Below are positions 42,665 through 52,046 of a stretch of DNA of 64,000 nucleotides, one piece after another (the stretch's first letter is position 1; each line of letters opens with the position of its first letter). A program made the translations under genes and the position numbers. The stretch is taken from contig NZ_CP074380.1 of the NCBI RefSeq assembly GCF_022695595.1, forward strand, positions 5,400,001 through 5,464,000, read 5' to 3'. The notes beneath the pieces were generated by a model, which saw only the letters and a list, made by a program, of their open reading frames with translations, had not been told where the DNA came from and did not search any database. The stretch comes from Streptomyces sp. MST-110588. GTDB taxonomy: Bacteria > Actinomycetota > Actinomycetes > Streptomycetales > Streptomycetaceae.

Positions 42665-42726
42665 GGGCTGAGCCACTCGTCACATCACGGCACTTCAACA
42701 GCTCTCCCGGTGGAGGCGGAAGGGCC

Positions 42727-42759
42727 GGGCCCCTGGGGCACCGTGATCCCCAGGGGCCC
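42727..42759. terminator. Terminator after the sugar operon
   Basis: GGGCCCCTGGGG and CCCCAGGGGCCC pair perfectly around 9 nt. It lies after the corrected stop of the sugar kinase (42798) and after the convergent reductase gene, so it can serve both. Its place supports the corrected stop. Confidence 0.75.
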
Positions 42760-42797
42760 GCCCGGAGGCCCGTCCCGCCCGCCCCCACGGCCGGCGG

Positions 42798-43927
42798 CTA
42801 CGCGTACCACCCCGCAGCCGCTCGTACGCCGGTGCCGCGGCACCCGCCCGGTCCAGGGCGTGCAGGGCGGCGCCGAGCACCGGTGGCGCGGTGACCACCT
42901 GGGGAACCGCTTTCGGCGCGCGTTCCGCCAGGAGCCGTACCACTTGGTCGTTCAGCAGCGGATGGCGGGCGGCCAGCACGCTGCCGCCCAGGACGACCGG
43001 CGTCGGCTCGTCCAGCAGGTCCAGCCGTTCTAGGGCGACCGTGGCCATCACCACCACCTCCTGTGCCTGCCGGTCCACGATCGCGCGGGCCACCGCGTCG
43101 CCGTCCGCGGCCACCGCGAACAGGACCGGGGCCATCTCGTGCCGGCGCCGCTCCGGTACGTGCCCCAGGTGCAGCGCCTCGATCAGCTCGGGCATGCCGG
43201 GCAGCCCGAAGTGGGCGGGGAGCGCCCGCGCCAGCGCGGTCCTCTCGCCGCGGCCGTCGTCGGCCCGTGCCGCGTACCACAGGGCCTCGTGGGCCAGGAA
43301 GCCACCACCGCCCCAGTCCCCGGAGATCCGGCCGAGGGAGGGGAACCGGGCGGTGCTTCCGCCGTGTCCCACCCCCGCGCAGTTGATGCCCGCGCCGCAG
43401 ACCACCGCCACACCGACCGGCGTGCCGAAGTCCGGCAGCCCGGCGCGCAGCAGGGCCAAGGTGTCGTTGCGGACCGTCACCGTACGGGCCCAGCCCCGGG
43501 CCGCGATGAGGTCCGTCAGACCGGCCTCCTCCGCGGGGAAGTCGGCGTTGGCGAGGCAGGCGGAGACGTGGTCCACCGGCCCGGTGGCCCCGGCACGCGC
43601 GAGGGCCGTGGCGACGGCCGGTGCCAGGTCCTCGACCGCCTGCGCGGCTCCTGCCCGTGGGGGCTGGAAACCGCCGCCGCGGGCCGATCCGAGCAGGGTC
43701 CCGTCGGTACGCACCAGGGCCACGTCCGTCTTGCTGTTGCCCGCGTCGATGGCGAGCACGGTGCCGGGTCTGCCGGGTCTGCCGGGCCTGTCGGCTCTGC
43801 CGGGTGTCGCACCGTACGCCGTGCCGGGTGTCGCACCGCGCGCCGTGCCGTGCGCCGTGCCCCCTGCCGTCCCCTGTCCCGTGCCGGACGTCGTATCGGC
43901 CAGGTCGGTGAGGTCGGTCAGGCCCAC
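42798..43927 (-). CDS. BadF/BadG-type sugar kinase, GlcNAc kinase-like (apparent C-terminal frameshift)
   Basis: The product is about 376 residues. AIDAGNSKTDVALV is the phosphate-1 loop of the ASKHA fold, VVCGAGINCAGV and GRISGDWGGGGFLAHEAL match N-acetylglucosamine kinases of the BadF/BadG group, and VLGGSVLAA is the adenosine loop. The uncorrected frame runs to 42695 through the terminator; one G added in the C4 run 42810-42813 gives the end LRGWYA and a stop at 42798. The first 50 residues are low-complexity GTAHGTARGATPG repeats and probably not part of the fold. It overlaps the GH4 gene by 10 bp. It would phosphorylate the sugar released by that enzyme. Confidence 0.82.
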
Positions 43928-45246
43928 GTGAGGTATTCCCGGTTGTGCGCGATCAGGTCGTCGGTGAGGCGTTCGGCGTAAGCGATCTGCCCCACCAGAG
44001 GGTGGGCGAGCAGCGCGTCGAAGACACGCTCCCGGCCACCCTTGAGTGCCGCGTCCAAAGCGAGGTGCTCATATGCGGTGACGGCGGCGACCAGCCCGGC
44101 GTACAGCGGCTCCAGCGGCCGTACGGGCAGCGGGGCGGCCCCGGAGGCGCTCACCGTCGCCGGTACCTCGATCACCGCGTCGTCGGGCAGGAAGGGCAGG
44201 GTGCCGTTGTTCAGGACGTTGACGACCTGTACGTCCTGTACGGCCGTACGGTCGCCCGCCTGCGTACTCGTGGAGGGGGCTGCTCCGCCCTCGGCGCCCC
44301 CGTTCCCCCGGGGCCGCAGGAGCGATGACGTCAGCGCCACCGCCGCCTCCGAGTAGAAGGCGCCCCCGCGCTGCCCCAGCAGCTCCGGCTTCTCGCTCAG
44401 CGCCGGGTCGGCGTACATCTCCAGGAGCCGCCGTTCGATCGCCGCGACGTCCGCGGCCCGCGACGGCCTTCCACGCGACTCCCGTACGACCTCGTCGTGC
44501 TGGTAGTAGTAGCGCAGGTAGTACGAGGGGATCACGCCCAGCCGCTCCAGGAGCGGCAGCGGCATCCGCAGGTCCTCCGCGACGGCCCGGCCGTGTCCGG
44601 CGAGCAACTCGGGCAGGACGTCCTCGCCGTCGACCCGTACGGCCCGCTCCCACGTGAGGTGGTTCAGGCCCACGTGCTCCAGCTCCACCCGCTCCGGCGC
44701 GACGCCCAGCAGCGCGGCGAACCGCCGCTGGAAGCCGATCGCCACGTTGCACAGGCCCACCGCCCGGTGCCCGTGCGTCAGCAGCGCCCGGGTGACGATG
44801 CCGACCGGGTTGGTGAAGTCCACGATCCACGCGTCCGGGCTGCGGCGCCGTACCCGCTCGGCGATGTCCAGCACCACCGGCACCGTACGCAGCGCCTTGG
44901 CCAGCCCGCCCGCGCCGGTGGTCTCCTGGCCCACACAGCCGCACTCCAGCGGCCAGGTCTCGTCCTGCTCGCGGGCCGCCTGCCCGCCGACGCGCAGTTG
45001 CAGCAGCACCGCGTCGGCGCCGTCCACGCCGGTGTCCAGGTCATCCGTCCAGGTGATCCGGCCCGGGTGCCCCTGCGCGGCGAAGATCCGCCGGGCCAGG
45101 CCGCCCACCAGCTCCAGCCGGCCGGCCGCCGGGTCGATCAGGACCAGCTCCGTCAGCGGCAGCACATCACGCAGCCGTGCGAAACCGTCGATGAGTTCGG
45201 GGGTGTAGGTCGAGCCTCCGCCGACCACTGCGAGCTTCACGGTCAA
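43918..45246 (-). CDS. Glycoside hydrolase family 4 (6-phospho-beta-glucosidase type)
   Basis: The product is 442 residues. The NAD-binding start KLAVVGGGSTYTPELIDGF, the metal-site segment VGLCNVAIG, ELEHVGLNHLTW and EVPATVS are those of GH4 enzymes, which use NAD and Mn and an oxidation-elimination mechanism. Starts are TTG (45246) or GTG (45240), both next to the permease stop. GH4 6-phospho-glucosidases normally follow PTS uptake, yet here uptake is by ABC transporter. A non-phosphorylated or kinase-phosphorylated substrate is therefore likely. Confidence 0.88.
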   Translation of the reverse strand: MTVKLAVVGGGSTYTPELIDGFARLRDVLPLTELVLIDPAAGRLELVGGLARRIFAAQGHPGRITWTDDLDTGVDGADAVLLQLRVGGQAAREQDETWPLECGCVGQETTGAGGLAKALRTVPVVLDIAERVRRRSPDAWIVDFTNPVGIVTRALLTHGHRAVGLCNVAIGFQRRFAALLGVAPERVELEHVGLNHLTWERAVRVDGEDVLPELLAGHGRAVAEDLRMPLPLLERLGVIPSYYLRYYYQHDEVVRESRGRPSRAADVAAIERRLLEMYADPALSEKPELLGQRGGAFYSEAAVALTSSLLRPRGNGGAEGGAAPSTSTQAGDRTAVQDVQVVNVLNNGTLPFLPDDAVIEVPATVSASGAAPLPVRPLEPLYAGLVAAVTAYEHLALDAALKGGRERVFDALLAHPLVGQIAYAERLTDDLIAHNREYLTWA

Positions 45247-46179
45247 TCAGCCCTTTACTCCGGTGAGAGTGACGCCTTCGACGAAGGCTTTCTGTGCGAA
45301 GAAGAAGACGAGGACGACGGGCGCCATGACCAGCAGGGTCGCGGCCATCGTCAGGTTCCAGTCGGTGTGGTGCGCGCCCTTGAAGGATTCCAGGCCGTAA
45401 CTGAGCGTCCAGGCGGCCGGGTTCTCCGAGGCGTAGATCTGTGGCCCGAAGTAGTCGTTCCAGGCGTAGAAGAACTGGTAGAGCGCGACGGCGGCGATGC
45501 CGGGCCGGGCCATCGGCAGGACCACCCGCAGCAGGGTCCGCAGCTCGCCGCAGCCGTCCACCTTCGCCGCGTCCAGGCAGGCGTCGGGGATGGTGAGCAG
45601 GAACTGCCGCAGCAGGAAGACGGAGAAGGCGTCCCCGAAGGCCATCGGGATGATCAGCGGCCAGAGGGTGCCCGACAGATGCAGTTCCTTGGCCCAGAAG
45701 AGGTACATCGGTACGACGATCACCTGCGGCGGCAGCATCATCGTGGCGATGACCAGCACCAGGGACAGACTTCGGCCGCGGAAGCGGAACTTGGCGAGCG
45801 CGTAGGCGACCGGGATCGAGGAGAGCACGGTCAATGCGGTGCCCAGCCCCGCGTACAGGAGCGTGTTGCGCCACCAGGTCACAAAGCCCGGTGCCCGGAA
45901 GACCTCGACGTAGTTCCCCCAGTTCCAGGTGTGCGGCCACAGGTCGCGGGTCAGGGCCTGCTGGTCGCTCATCACGGACGTCAGGAGGACGAAGACGAAG
46001 GGGAGGACGAAGAAGAGGGCCGCGGCGACGGCGAAGGCGTGTACGGCGATCCAGTGCAACAGGGCCTTGCGGCGGGCGGTACGGGCCGCGCGGGGCGCAC
46101 CGGGACCCGTACGGGCGGTGGCGGGGGAGGAGGACGGGGTGGGCGCGGCGGAGCTGAGGACATCGGTCACCGTGGTCAC
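45247..46179 (-). CDS. Sugar ABC transporter permease (MalG type)
   Basis: The product is 310 residues from a GTG overlapping the previous stop. It has about six membrane helices, starting with HAFAVAAALFFVLPFVFVLL, and the EAA-type loop DAAKVDGCGELRTLLRVVLPMARPGI that docks on the ATPase. No ATPase gene lies in this operon; streptomycetes use the shared MsiK for such systems. Partner of the permease encoded just before. Confidence 0.9.
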   Translation of the reverse strand: MTTVTDVLSSAAPTPSSSPATARTGPGAPRAARTARRKALLHWIAVHAFAVAAALFFVLPFVFVLLTSVMSDQQALTRDLWPHTWNWGNYVEVFRAPGFVTWWRNTLLYAGLGTALTVLSSIPVAYALAKFRFRGRSLSLVLVIATMMLPPQVIVVPMYLFWAKELHLSGTLWPLIIPMAFGDAFSVFLLRQFLLTIPDACLDAAKVDGCGELRTLLRVVLPMARPGIAAVALYQFFYAWNDYFGPQIYASENPAAWTLSYGLESFKGAHHTDWNLTMAATLLVMAPVVLVFFFAQKAFVEGVTLTGVKG

Positions 46180-47252
46180 GCCCCTGTCCGGATCAGGCCG
46201 CCGCGGCGGCGCATCAGCAGTGCGGTGAAGGCCATCGCCAGGGCGAAGAGCACCAGCGCGACGACACAGGCGGACCCGGTGTCGAAGCGCTGGAAACCCA
46301 GGTTGTAGATGAGCTGGGGGAGGGTGAGTGTCGACTTGTCGGGATAACCGGGCTCGAACGCCTGCCCGGAGTTGCCGATGATGCCGCTGGCCACCTTCCC
46401 GGCGACGAGCGGCTGCGTGTAGCACTGCATCGTCTGGATCACGCCGGTGACCACCGCGAACATCACGATGGGCGCGATGTTGGGCAGCGTGACGAACCGG
46501 AACCGCTGCACCGCGCCCGCGCCGTCCAGCTCCGCCGCCTCGTACTGCTCCTTCGGCACGTCCAGCAGCGCCGCCATGAAGATCACCATCAGATCGCCGA
46601 CGCCCCACAGGGTCAGCAGCGTCAGCGCGGGCTTGGACCAGGCCGGGTCGTTGAACCAGCCCGGCTGCGGCAGGCCGAGAGCGCCGAGAATGCCGTTGAC
46701 CGGCCCTGTCCCCGGGTTCAGGAGAAAAGCGAAGGCCATGGTGGCGGCGACCGGCGGGGCGAGGTACGGCAGATAGAAAAGCGTACGGAAAAGGCCGGTA
46801 CCCGTCTTTATCTTCGTGACCAGTACACCGATGCCGAGGCCGAACACCACCCGGCAGGTCATCATGACCAGGATCAGCCACAGGGTGTTCCACAGCGCCG
46901 GCCAGAACAGCGGGTAGTCGCGGAAGACGTAGGTGAAGTTCTCCGTTCCGTTCCACTCCGGCGGTCTGAAGCCGTCGTACTTCATCAAGGAGAAGTAGAC
47001 CGTCGATATCAGCGGGTAGGCGAAGAAGACGCCGAAGCCGATCAGCCAGGGAGAGAGAAAGGCGAGGGTGCGCAGCGTCGTACGCCGTCGCTTCGCGCGA
47101 AAAGCCTTGGTGCGCCGGGCGTTCACGTGCGAGGTCTGCGTGCGAGGCGTTTGCGTACGAGTCGTCTGCGCGCCGGGCGATTCTGCATGTGGCGTTTTTG
47201 CGTATGCCGATTTTGCGTACGGCGTTTGCGCGCGAGGCGTGTCCGCGTTCAC
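46176..47252 (-). CDS. Sugar ABC transporter permease (MalF type)
   Basis: The product is 358 residues from GTG with GGAGG at 7 nt. Membrane helices begin at FLSPWLIGFGVFFAYPLISTVYFSL; the EAA loop is EAAELDGAGAVQRFRFVTLPNIAPI. The first 45 residues are a repetitive cytoplasmic tail (TPYAKSAYAKTPHAESP and TRTQTPRTQTSH) encoded by degenerate repeats at 47110-47250, which is unusual for this family. Confidence 0.9.
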   Translation of the reverse strand: MNADTPRAQTPYAKSAYAKTPHAESPGAQTTRTQTPRTQTSHVNARRTKAFRAKRRRTTLRTLAFLSPWLIGFGVFFAYPLISTVYFSLMKYDGFRPPEWNGTENFTYVFRDYPLFWPALWNTLWLILVMMTCRVVFGLGIGVLVTKIKTGTGLFRTLFYLPYLAPPVAATMAFAFLLNPGTGPVNGILGALGLPQPGWFNDPAWSKPALTLLTLWGVGDLMVIFMAALLDVPKEQYEAAELDGAGAVQRFRFVTLPNIAPIVMFAVVTGVIQTMQCYTQPLVAGKVASGIIGNSGQAFEPGYPDKSTLTLPQLIYNLGFQRFDTGSACVVALVLFALAMAFTALLMRRRGGLIRTGA

Positions 47253-47354
47253 GAACGCGACCTCCTTTCGGTGTCGGTCTGTGCTGCCGGGGCCGGCTGC
47301 CGCACGGGGCCGCCGGCCCGGAGCCGCCGGTCCGGGGCTGCCGTCGGGGCCGGC

Positions 47355-48698
47355 TCAGTGGGCCTGGACGATGTCCCGGTCGATCTGCTCGGCGGTCGCG
47401 CGCAGCGCCGCGTCCAGGTCCGGCTCGCGGCCCTCCTCGTACCGGTAACTCAGGTCCTGCAAAGTCACCTGGTAGGTACCGCCGTTGACGCTTGCCGGAG
47501 TGGTGTTGCTGTGTGGGTTCTTCGCGATGTCCAGGAACGTACGGAAGCGCGGGTCGGTCTTCAGCCGGGGTGAGGAAAGCGCCGCGAACGTCGAGGGCAC
47601 GTTGTGGATGGCGTTGGCGAAGTCGACCACCGCGTCGGTGTCGGTGGTCAGGAACCGCACCAGTTCCCACGCCGCGTTCTTCTTGGCGCTGGTCGCCGCG
47701 ATGCCGGTGACGGTGCCGGTCATGTACCCCTTGCCGTACGTGCCGGCCTGGTCGTCCGGTACGGGCAGCGGCGCCACCCCGATTTCGAAGCCGGGCCTGC
47801 TGTCCAGCGCCATGCCCAGCCGCCATTCGCCGTCCAGGGCCATCGCCACCTGTCCCGTGTGGAAGGGGTTCTTGGCGCCGAATTCGTCACCGTAGGAGGT
47901 CCGGGCCCGCTCCAGCTTCCGGAATCCGCCGAGCCGCTCGGCCAGGTGCTTCTGCCAGGTCAGCACCCGCCGGAACGCGCTGTCTTTCCCCACCGTGGAC
48001 TTGCCGTGCCCGTCGAAATACGTCGGGGACCACTGGGCGGCGTAATGAGTGATCGTCGTCTCGTACGCGTGGAAGTTCGGCATGAAGCCCAGCCGCTCGT
48101 ACGAATCCCCCGTACGCCGGGTCAGTTTCACCGCGTCCGCGTCGAACTCCGACCACGTCTTCGGCGGCGCGTCGATTCCCGCGGCCTTGAAGGCGTCCTT
48201 GTTGTAGTACAGCGCGTACGCGTCCCCCAGCAGCGGCAGCGCGCACCGTACGCCCCGGAACCGGGTGTATTCCCGCATCGGCCCGGGGAACGTCTTCGCC
48301 GGGTCGATCCCCGACTTCTTCAGGAAGGGACCGAGATCCGTGAACGCCCCCGAGGAACAGAACTTCCCCACATTGTCCGTGGTGAACGACGACACCACGT
48401 CCGGCGCGTTCGGACCGCCCGCCCGGAGCGCCTGGTTGATCTTGTCGTCGGTGATGTTGGCGACCGACTTCACATGGATGTTGGGGTGTTGTCGCTCGAA
48501 CGCGGCGATGTTGTCGTCGATCGCCTTGATCTCCTTGGGATCGCTCCAGCCGTGCCAGAAGGTCAGCGTGACGTCCGCGTGGGGATCGTCGTCGGCGGCC
48601 GGGAGGCTCTGTCCCGTACACGCCGCGGCGACCAGGGACAGCAGGAGCGCCGTCGCGCCGGCGGTTGCGGCGCGGCCGGCTCTGCGACTGGTGGACAT
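47355..48698 (-). CDS. Sugar ABC transporter substrate-binding lipoprotein
   Basis: The product is 447 residues with a lipoprotein signal (LLLSLVAAAC, Cys near residue 27). The mature part has the sugar-binding fold: VTLTFWHGWSD, FERQHPNIHVKSV, DVVSSFTTDNVGKF, ALPLLGDAYALYYNKDAF, MTGTVTGIAATSAKKNAAWELVRFL. It opens the operon, which continues with two permeases, GH4 and kinase. Substrate is not certain; a beta-glucoside or chito-oligosaccharide-like sugar is suggested by the enzymes. Confidence 0.92.
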   Translation of the reverse strand: MSTSRRAGRAATAGATALLLSLVAAACTGQSLPAADDDPHADVTLTFWHGWSDPKEIKAIDDNIAAFERQHPNIHVKSVANITDDKINQALRAGGPNAPDVVSSFTTDNVGKFCSSGAFTDLGPFLKKSGIDPAKTFPGPMREYTRFRGVRCALPLLGDAYALYYNKDAFKAAGIDAPPKTWSEFDADAVKLTRRTGDSYERLGFMPNFHAYETTITHYAAQWSPTYFDGHGKSTVGKDSAFRRVLTWQKHLAERLGGFRKLERARTSYGDEFGAKNPFHTGQVAMALDGEWRLGMALDSRPGFEIGVAPLPVPDDQAGTYGKGYMTGTVTGIAATSAKKNAAWELVRFLTTDTDAVVDFANAIHNVPSTFAALSSPRLKTDPRFRTFLDIAKNPHSNTTPASVNGGTYQVTLQDLSYRYEEGREPDLDAALRATAEQIDRDIVQAH

Positions 48699-48723
48699 GA
48701 CAGACGCCTCCGGCTATCTGTAA

Positions 48724-48734
48724 GGAAACTTTCC
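48724..48734. promoter_or_regulatory. Operator-like palindrome before the sugar operon
   Basis: GGAAACTTTCC, an inverted repeat centred on C, lies 26 bp upstream of the binding-protein start. Similar GGAAA(N)TTTCC sites precede many Streptomyces sugar-transport genes and are thought to be ROK-family targets; that link is from memory and not proved here. Confidence 0.5.
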
Positions 48735-48763
48735 AATCACCGCCCAGGAAGGTAAGCGCCCCC

Positions 48764-49198
48764 TCATCCCCCCGTCAATGCTTCCGCCCACCCCACTTTC
48801 ACCCGCGCCCATACGGTCTTCCCGATCCCGCCGCGCTCCCGCACCCCCCACTCGTCCGCCAGGGCCTCGACGAGCACCATCCCCCGACCGTGCTCGTCCT
48901 CCACACCCGGCGTCCGCACGACCGGCCGCCCGGCCCCCGCATCGGACACCTCCATGAGCAGCGCACCGGTGCCCGGATCGAGCGTCCAGCAGACCTCGAT
49001 CTCCCGCCCGGGCCCGGTGGCCGCCAGCACGGCGTTCGACGCCAGCTCGGCGATCAGCAACTCGGCGGTACGGGCGGTGTCCTCATCCAGCCCCCAGGCC
49101 GCGGCCTGCTCCATGAACGCGTGCCGGGCCCGCCCGACGCTGCGCCGATGTCGTGGCAATCGCTGGGAAACGCGTGCGAATTGAGGTGCATCGGCCAT
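48764..49198 (-). CDS. HATPase-fold anti-sigma-factor-like regulator
   Basis: The product is 144 residues. LLIAELASNAVLAA is the N box of the GHKL ATPase fold and VSDAGAGRPVVR...GRGMVLVEALADEWGV gives the G1/G2 boxes, as in RsbW-like ATP-binding proteins. The ATG has GGGGG 8 nt upstream; the longer open frame continues into the divergent gene and is not used. With the XRE and DUF397 genes it forms a trio found in many copies in Streptomyces developmental control. Confidence 0.88.
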   Translation of the reverse strand: MADAPQFARVSQRLPRHRRSVGRARHAFMEQAAAWGLDEDTARTAELLIAELASNAVLAATGPGREIEVCWTLDPGTGALLMEVSDAGAGRPVVRTPGVEDEHGRGMVLVEALADEWGVRERGGIGKTVWARVKVGWAEALTGG

Positions 49199-49263
49199 GA
49201 GAAAACCCCCAAGGGGTTGTGAGAATGAGCCTTCAACAGGATGCTCTTGCGACGGAGAACCAT

Positions 49264-49272
49264 GCAACGTTG
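49264..49272. promoter_or_regulatory. Palindrome in the divergent ATPase/XRE promoter region
   Basis: CAACGTTG with the adjacent ACGT copy lies in the 156-bp gap between divergent genes and could be an operator for the XRE protein. This rests on symmetry and position only. Confidence 0.3.
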
Positions 49273-49354
49273 AACGTAAACACGGAAGAGTGAATAGCTG
49301 TTGATCCGTGCGACGGTCGTGCCGCAGACTGACGCCCGAACAGGGGAGGTCGTC

Positions 49355-50239
49355 ATGACCGAATACAGCTCTACCCTTCGCCCTTCCACCGTGCTGGGCC
49401 GACAACTCGGGGACGAACTGCGGCGATTCCGGGAGCTGGCAGGTCTGTCCACCGCCGCGGCGGCCGAGACCCTCGACTGCACGAAGGGCAAGATCAGCCG
49501 CATCGAGAACGGCCGGGTGCCGGTCCGCGTACCGGACCTGGTGGCTCTGTTGTATGCCTACGGGATCGACGAGCCGGGCGTTCTGGAAAGACTGACGACC
49601 TTGGCGCGTACGGCCAACCGGCGCCGCAGGGACGGCTGGTGGAACCAGTACGGTCAGGTCCTCGCGGACACCTACCGGGACTACATCGCTCTGGAGGCGA
49701 TGTCCGACAGCATCAGGACGTTCCAGTGCCAACTGGTGCCGGGCCTGCTGCAGACACCGGCCTACGTACGTGCCGTCACTCTGGCCTCGAAGGCATGGCG
49801 CTCCGTCGACGAGATCGAGCAATTCGTACAAGTGCGGCTGGCGCGCCAAGAACGTCTCACCTCGGAACCGAGACTCACCATGTGGGCCGTCGTGACGGAA
49901 GGAGTCCTGCGTCAGCAAGTCGGCGGCTCCAAAGTGATGAGCATCCAGCTCCAGCACCTCGCCACCATGGCTGAAGAACCCAATATCACTGTCCAGGTAC
50001 TGCCGTTCTCGCGCGGCGCGCACGCGGGTATGTTCGGTCCGTACCTGCTGCTGAGCTTTCCGCAGGTGTCGGCCCTTGATGTCGTACGGGCGGAGAACCC
50101 CACCGGGGCGGTCTGGCTCGAAAGGGAATCGGAGGTCGGTCGCTACCGAGAACTTTTCGACGACGCCCGCAAAACGGCGCTGTCACCGACGGAATCGATG
50201 ACCCTTATTCGGCGCGTGGCCAAGGAGCACAGTCAATGA
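49355..50239 (+). CDS. XRE-family regulator with DUF5753
   Basis: The product is 294 residues; GGGGAGG precedes the ATG. The N-terminal helix-turn-helix (LGDELRRFRELAGLSTAAAAETLDCTKGKISRIENGR) is followed by the DUF5753 domain, with YIALEAMSDSIRTFQCQLVPGLLQTPAYVRAV and the downstream LLSFP/VWLERE segments. This family includes WhiJ-like developmental regulators and normally pairs with a DUF397 protein; the next gene overlaps by ATGA. Confidence 0.93.
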   Translation: MTEYSSTLRPSTVLGRQLGDELRRFRELAGLSTAAAAETLDCTKGKISRIENGRVPVRVPDLVALLYAYGIDEPGVLERLTTLARTANRRRRDGWWNQYGQVLADTYRDYIALEAMSDSIRTFQCQLVPGLLQTPAYVRAVTLASKAWRSVDEIEQFVQVRLARQERLTSEPRLTMWAVVTEGVLRQQVGGSKVMSIQLQHLATMAEEPNITVQVLPFSRGAHAGMFGPYLLLSFPQVSALDVVRAENPTGAVWLERESEVGRYRELFDDARKTALSPTESMTLIRRVAKEHSQ

Positions 50240-50445
50240 TCCGTACACACGATTCGTCCCTGGACCGCATCCCTGCGACCTGGCGCAAGAGTTCGTACAG
50301 CGGAGGCCAGGACGAGTGCGTCGAGATAGCCGACGGCTTCCGGACCCGTGTTTGCGTGCGTGACAGCAAGCGTCCCGCCGGTCCCGTTCTCACCTTCCCC
50401 GTTGATGCCTGGCGGGTCTTTGTCCGGGATGTCGGAGGTCGGTGA
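50236..50445 (+). CDS. DUF397 small protein
   Basis: The product is 69 residues. WRKSSYSGGQDECVEIADGF, VRDSKRPAGPVLTFP and WRVFV are the DUF397 signature. It overlaps the XRE gene by 4 bp. DUF397 proteins antagonise their cognate XRE-DUF5753 repressors in the known BldB/WhiJ-type systems. Confidence 0.93.
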   Translation: MIRTHDSSLDRIPATWRKSSYSGGQDECVEIADGFRTRVCVRDSKRPAGPVLTFPVDAWRVFVRDVGGR

Positions 50446-50527
50446 GGGAACTCGTCGGGTGGGCATACGGCGCCACCCCCGGCTCTGGCGGGAGGCGGGG
50501 GCGGCGCGGTGACGGGGTGGTTCGGGG

Positions 50528-51630
50528 TTACTTGCCGAGTCGGGGGTGGCGGGGGGCGCGGTCAGCGGGGGGATGGGGGCGGCGGCCAGGGACTGGGGAG
50601 AGGTGGGGTTGGCCAGGGCCGAGGGGGCGGCGACGGCGGCGGTGGGGTCGGGGGCAGCCGGGTCTTCCCCGGGCGTCGCGGCGGGGGCGCCGGGAGCGGG
50701 CGCCAGGCGGATGTCGGCGGAGTCCAGGGCCTGCTTGATGCGCCAGCGCAGCTCGCGTTCGACACCCAGGGCCTTGCCGGGCATCGTCTTGGCCGAGACG
50801 CTGATGGTGACGGAATCCAGGTGGACCTCGCTCAGGCCCAGGACCTCCACCGGCTCCCACAGTTGCTCGTTCCACGGCTCGGCCCTGGACATCTCCTCGC
50901 CGGCGTGCACGATGACCCGGCGGGCGCGCTCCAGGTCCTGGTCGGAGCGGATCTGCACGTCGACCTGGGCGGTGGACCAGCCCTGGCTGAGGTTGCCGAT
51001 GCGCTTGACCTCGCCGTTGCGGATGTACCAGATGGCGCCGTTGGGCCCGCGGAGCTTGGTGACCCGCAGGCCGACCTCGATGACCGTACCGGTGGCGACC
51101 CCGGCGTCGATCTCGTCACCGACGCCGTACTGGTCCTCCAGGATCATGAAGACACCCGAGAGGAAGTCGGTGACCAGGTTGCGGGCGCCGAAACCGATGG
51201 CGACACCGGCGACACCCGCGCTCGCCAGCAGCGGCGCGAGGTTGATGTTCAGGACGGACAGTACGGTCAGCGCCGCTGTGCCCATGATCACAAAGGACGC
51301 GACGCTGCGCAGCACCGATCCGATGGCCTCCGAGCGCTGACGGCGGCGCTCGGCGTTGACCAGGAGACCGCCCAGCGCGGTGCCCTGGGCGGCGGCCGTG
51401 GTGCGGTTCATGCGCTCTATGAGCTTGGTGATGGTGCGTCGGACGACCTTGCGCAGCACCACGGCGATCACGATGATCAAAACGATGCGCAGGCCCGCCG
51501 CGAGCCAGTTCGCCCAGTTCTCCTGGACCCAGCCGGCGGCGTGGCCGGCCTTCTCCGTGGCCTCGTCGAGTGAGGACGGACCGGATGCGCGCGGTGACGC
51601 GGCGGCGGCCAGGGACGTGGACCAGGGCAC
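50528..51630 (-). CDS. MscS-type mechanosensitive channel (apparent C-terminal frameshift)
   Basis: The product is about 368 residues from GTG with GGAGG at 8 nt. A membrane helix (LRIVLIIVIAVVLRKVV), further helices and the conserved pore/vestibule region LLASAGVAGVAIGFGARNLVTDFLSGVFMILEDQYGVGDEI identify the MscS beta domain. One C is missing in the G6 run 50551-50556 (plus strand); with it the protein ends PRHPRLGK at 50528. The uncorrected frame would run through the opposite DUF397 gene to 50233, which is unlikely. Confidence 0.9.
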
Positions 51631-52046
51631 AGCAGGAACCTCCGTGTGGGACAGCAGACCGGTGCCGAGGCGGGCCTCGGTCCCGGCAGACCCATCAGAC
51701 TAACGGGACAACGGGGGCGGTCCGCGCCGGTGTTCGAGATGTCGGTGTCGCCGACGGGCGCATCGGGCCAAGATGCCGGGGCGGCGAGGCCGGGTGCCCG
51801 CTCCGGCGCGCCCGGCGGCTCCTCCGTGCCGCGAAGTCCCCCGCAAGGTGGAGAGGTGATCAACGGGGATCACTCGTACAGGACCGGAGGGAACTGGGCC
51901 CGATTGGGGGGAAATAAAGGGGTGTGCTCGAAAACACCTCGGGCCCGTTACCCGGTCATGGTGGCGCTCCGACCAGGCACCGGGGGACACTGTGGGGAGA
52001 TCGTCCCGGCGCGAGCCACGCGCCGCCGGCGTACAAGGAGGCACCC
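51631..52046. other. Divergent region between MscS and HNH genes
   Basis: About 415 bp with promoters for both genes. A small stem AGGTGTTTTC/GGGGTGTGCTC lies near 51920-51945, next to the AT-rich stretch GGGGGGAAATAAAGG. No gene is supported. Confidence 0.45.
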
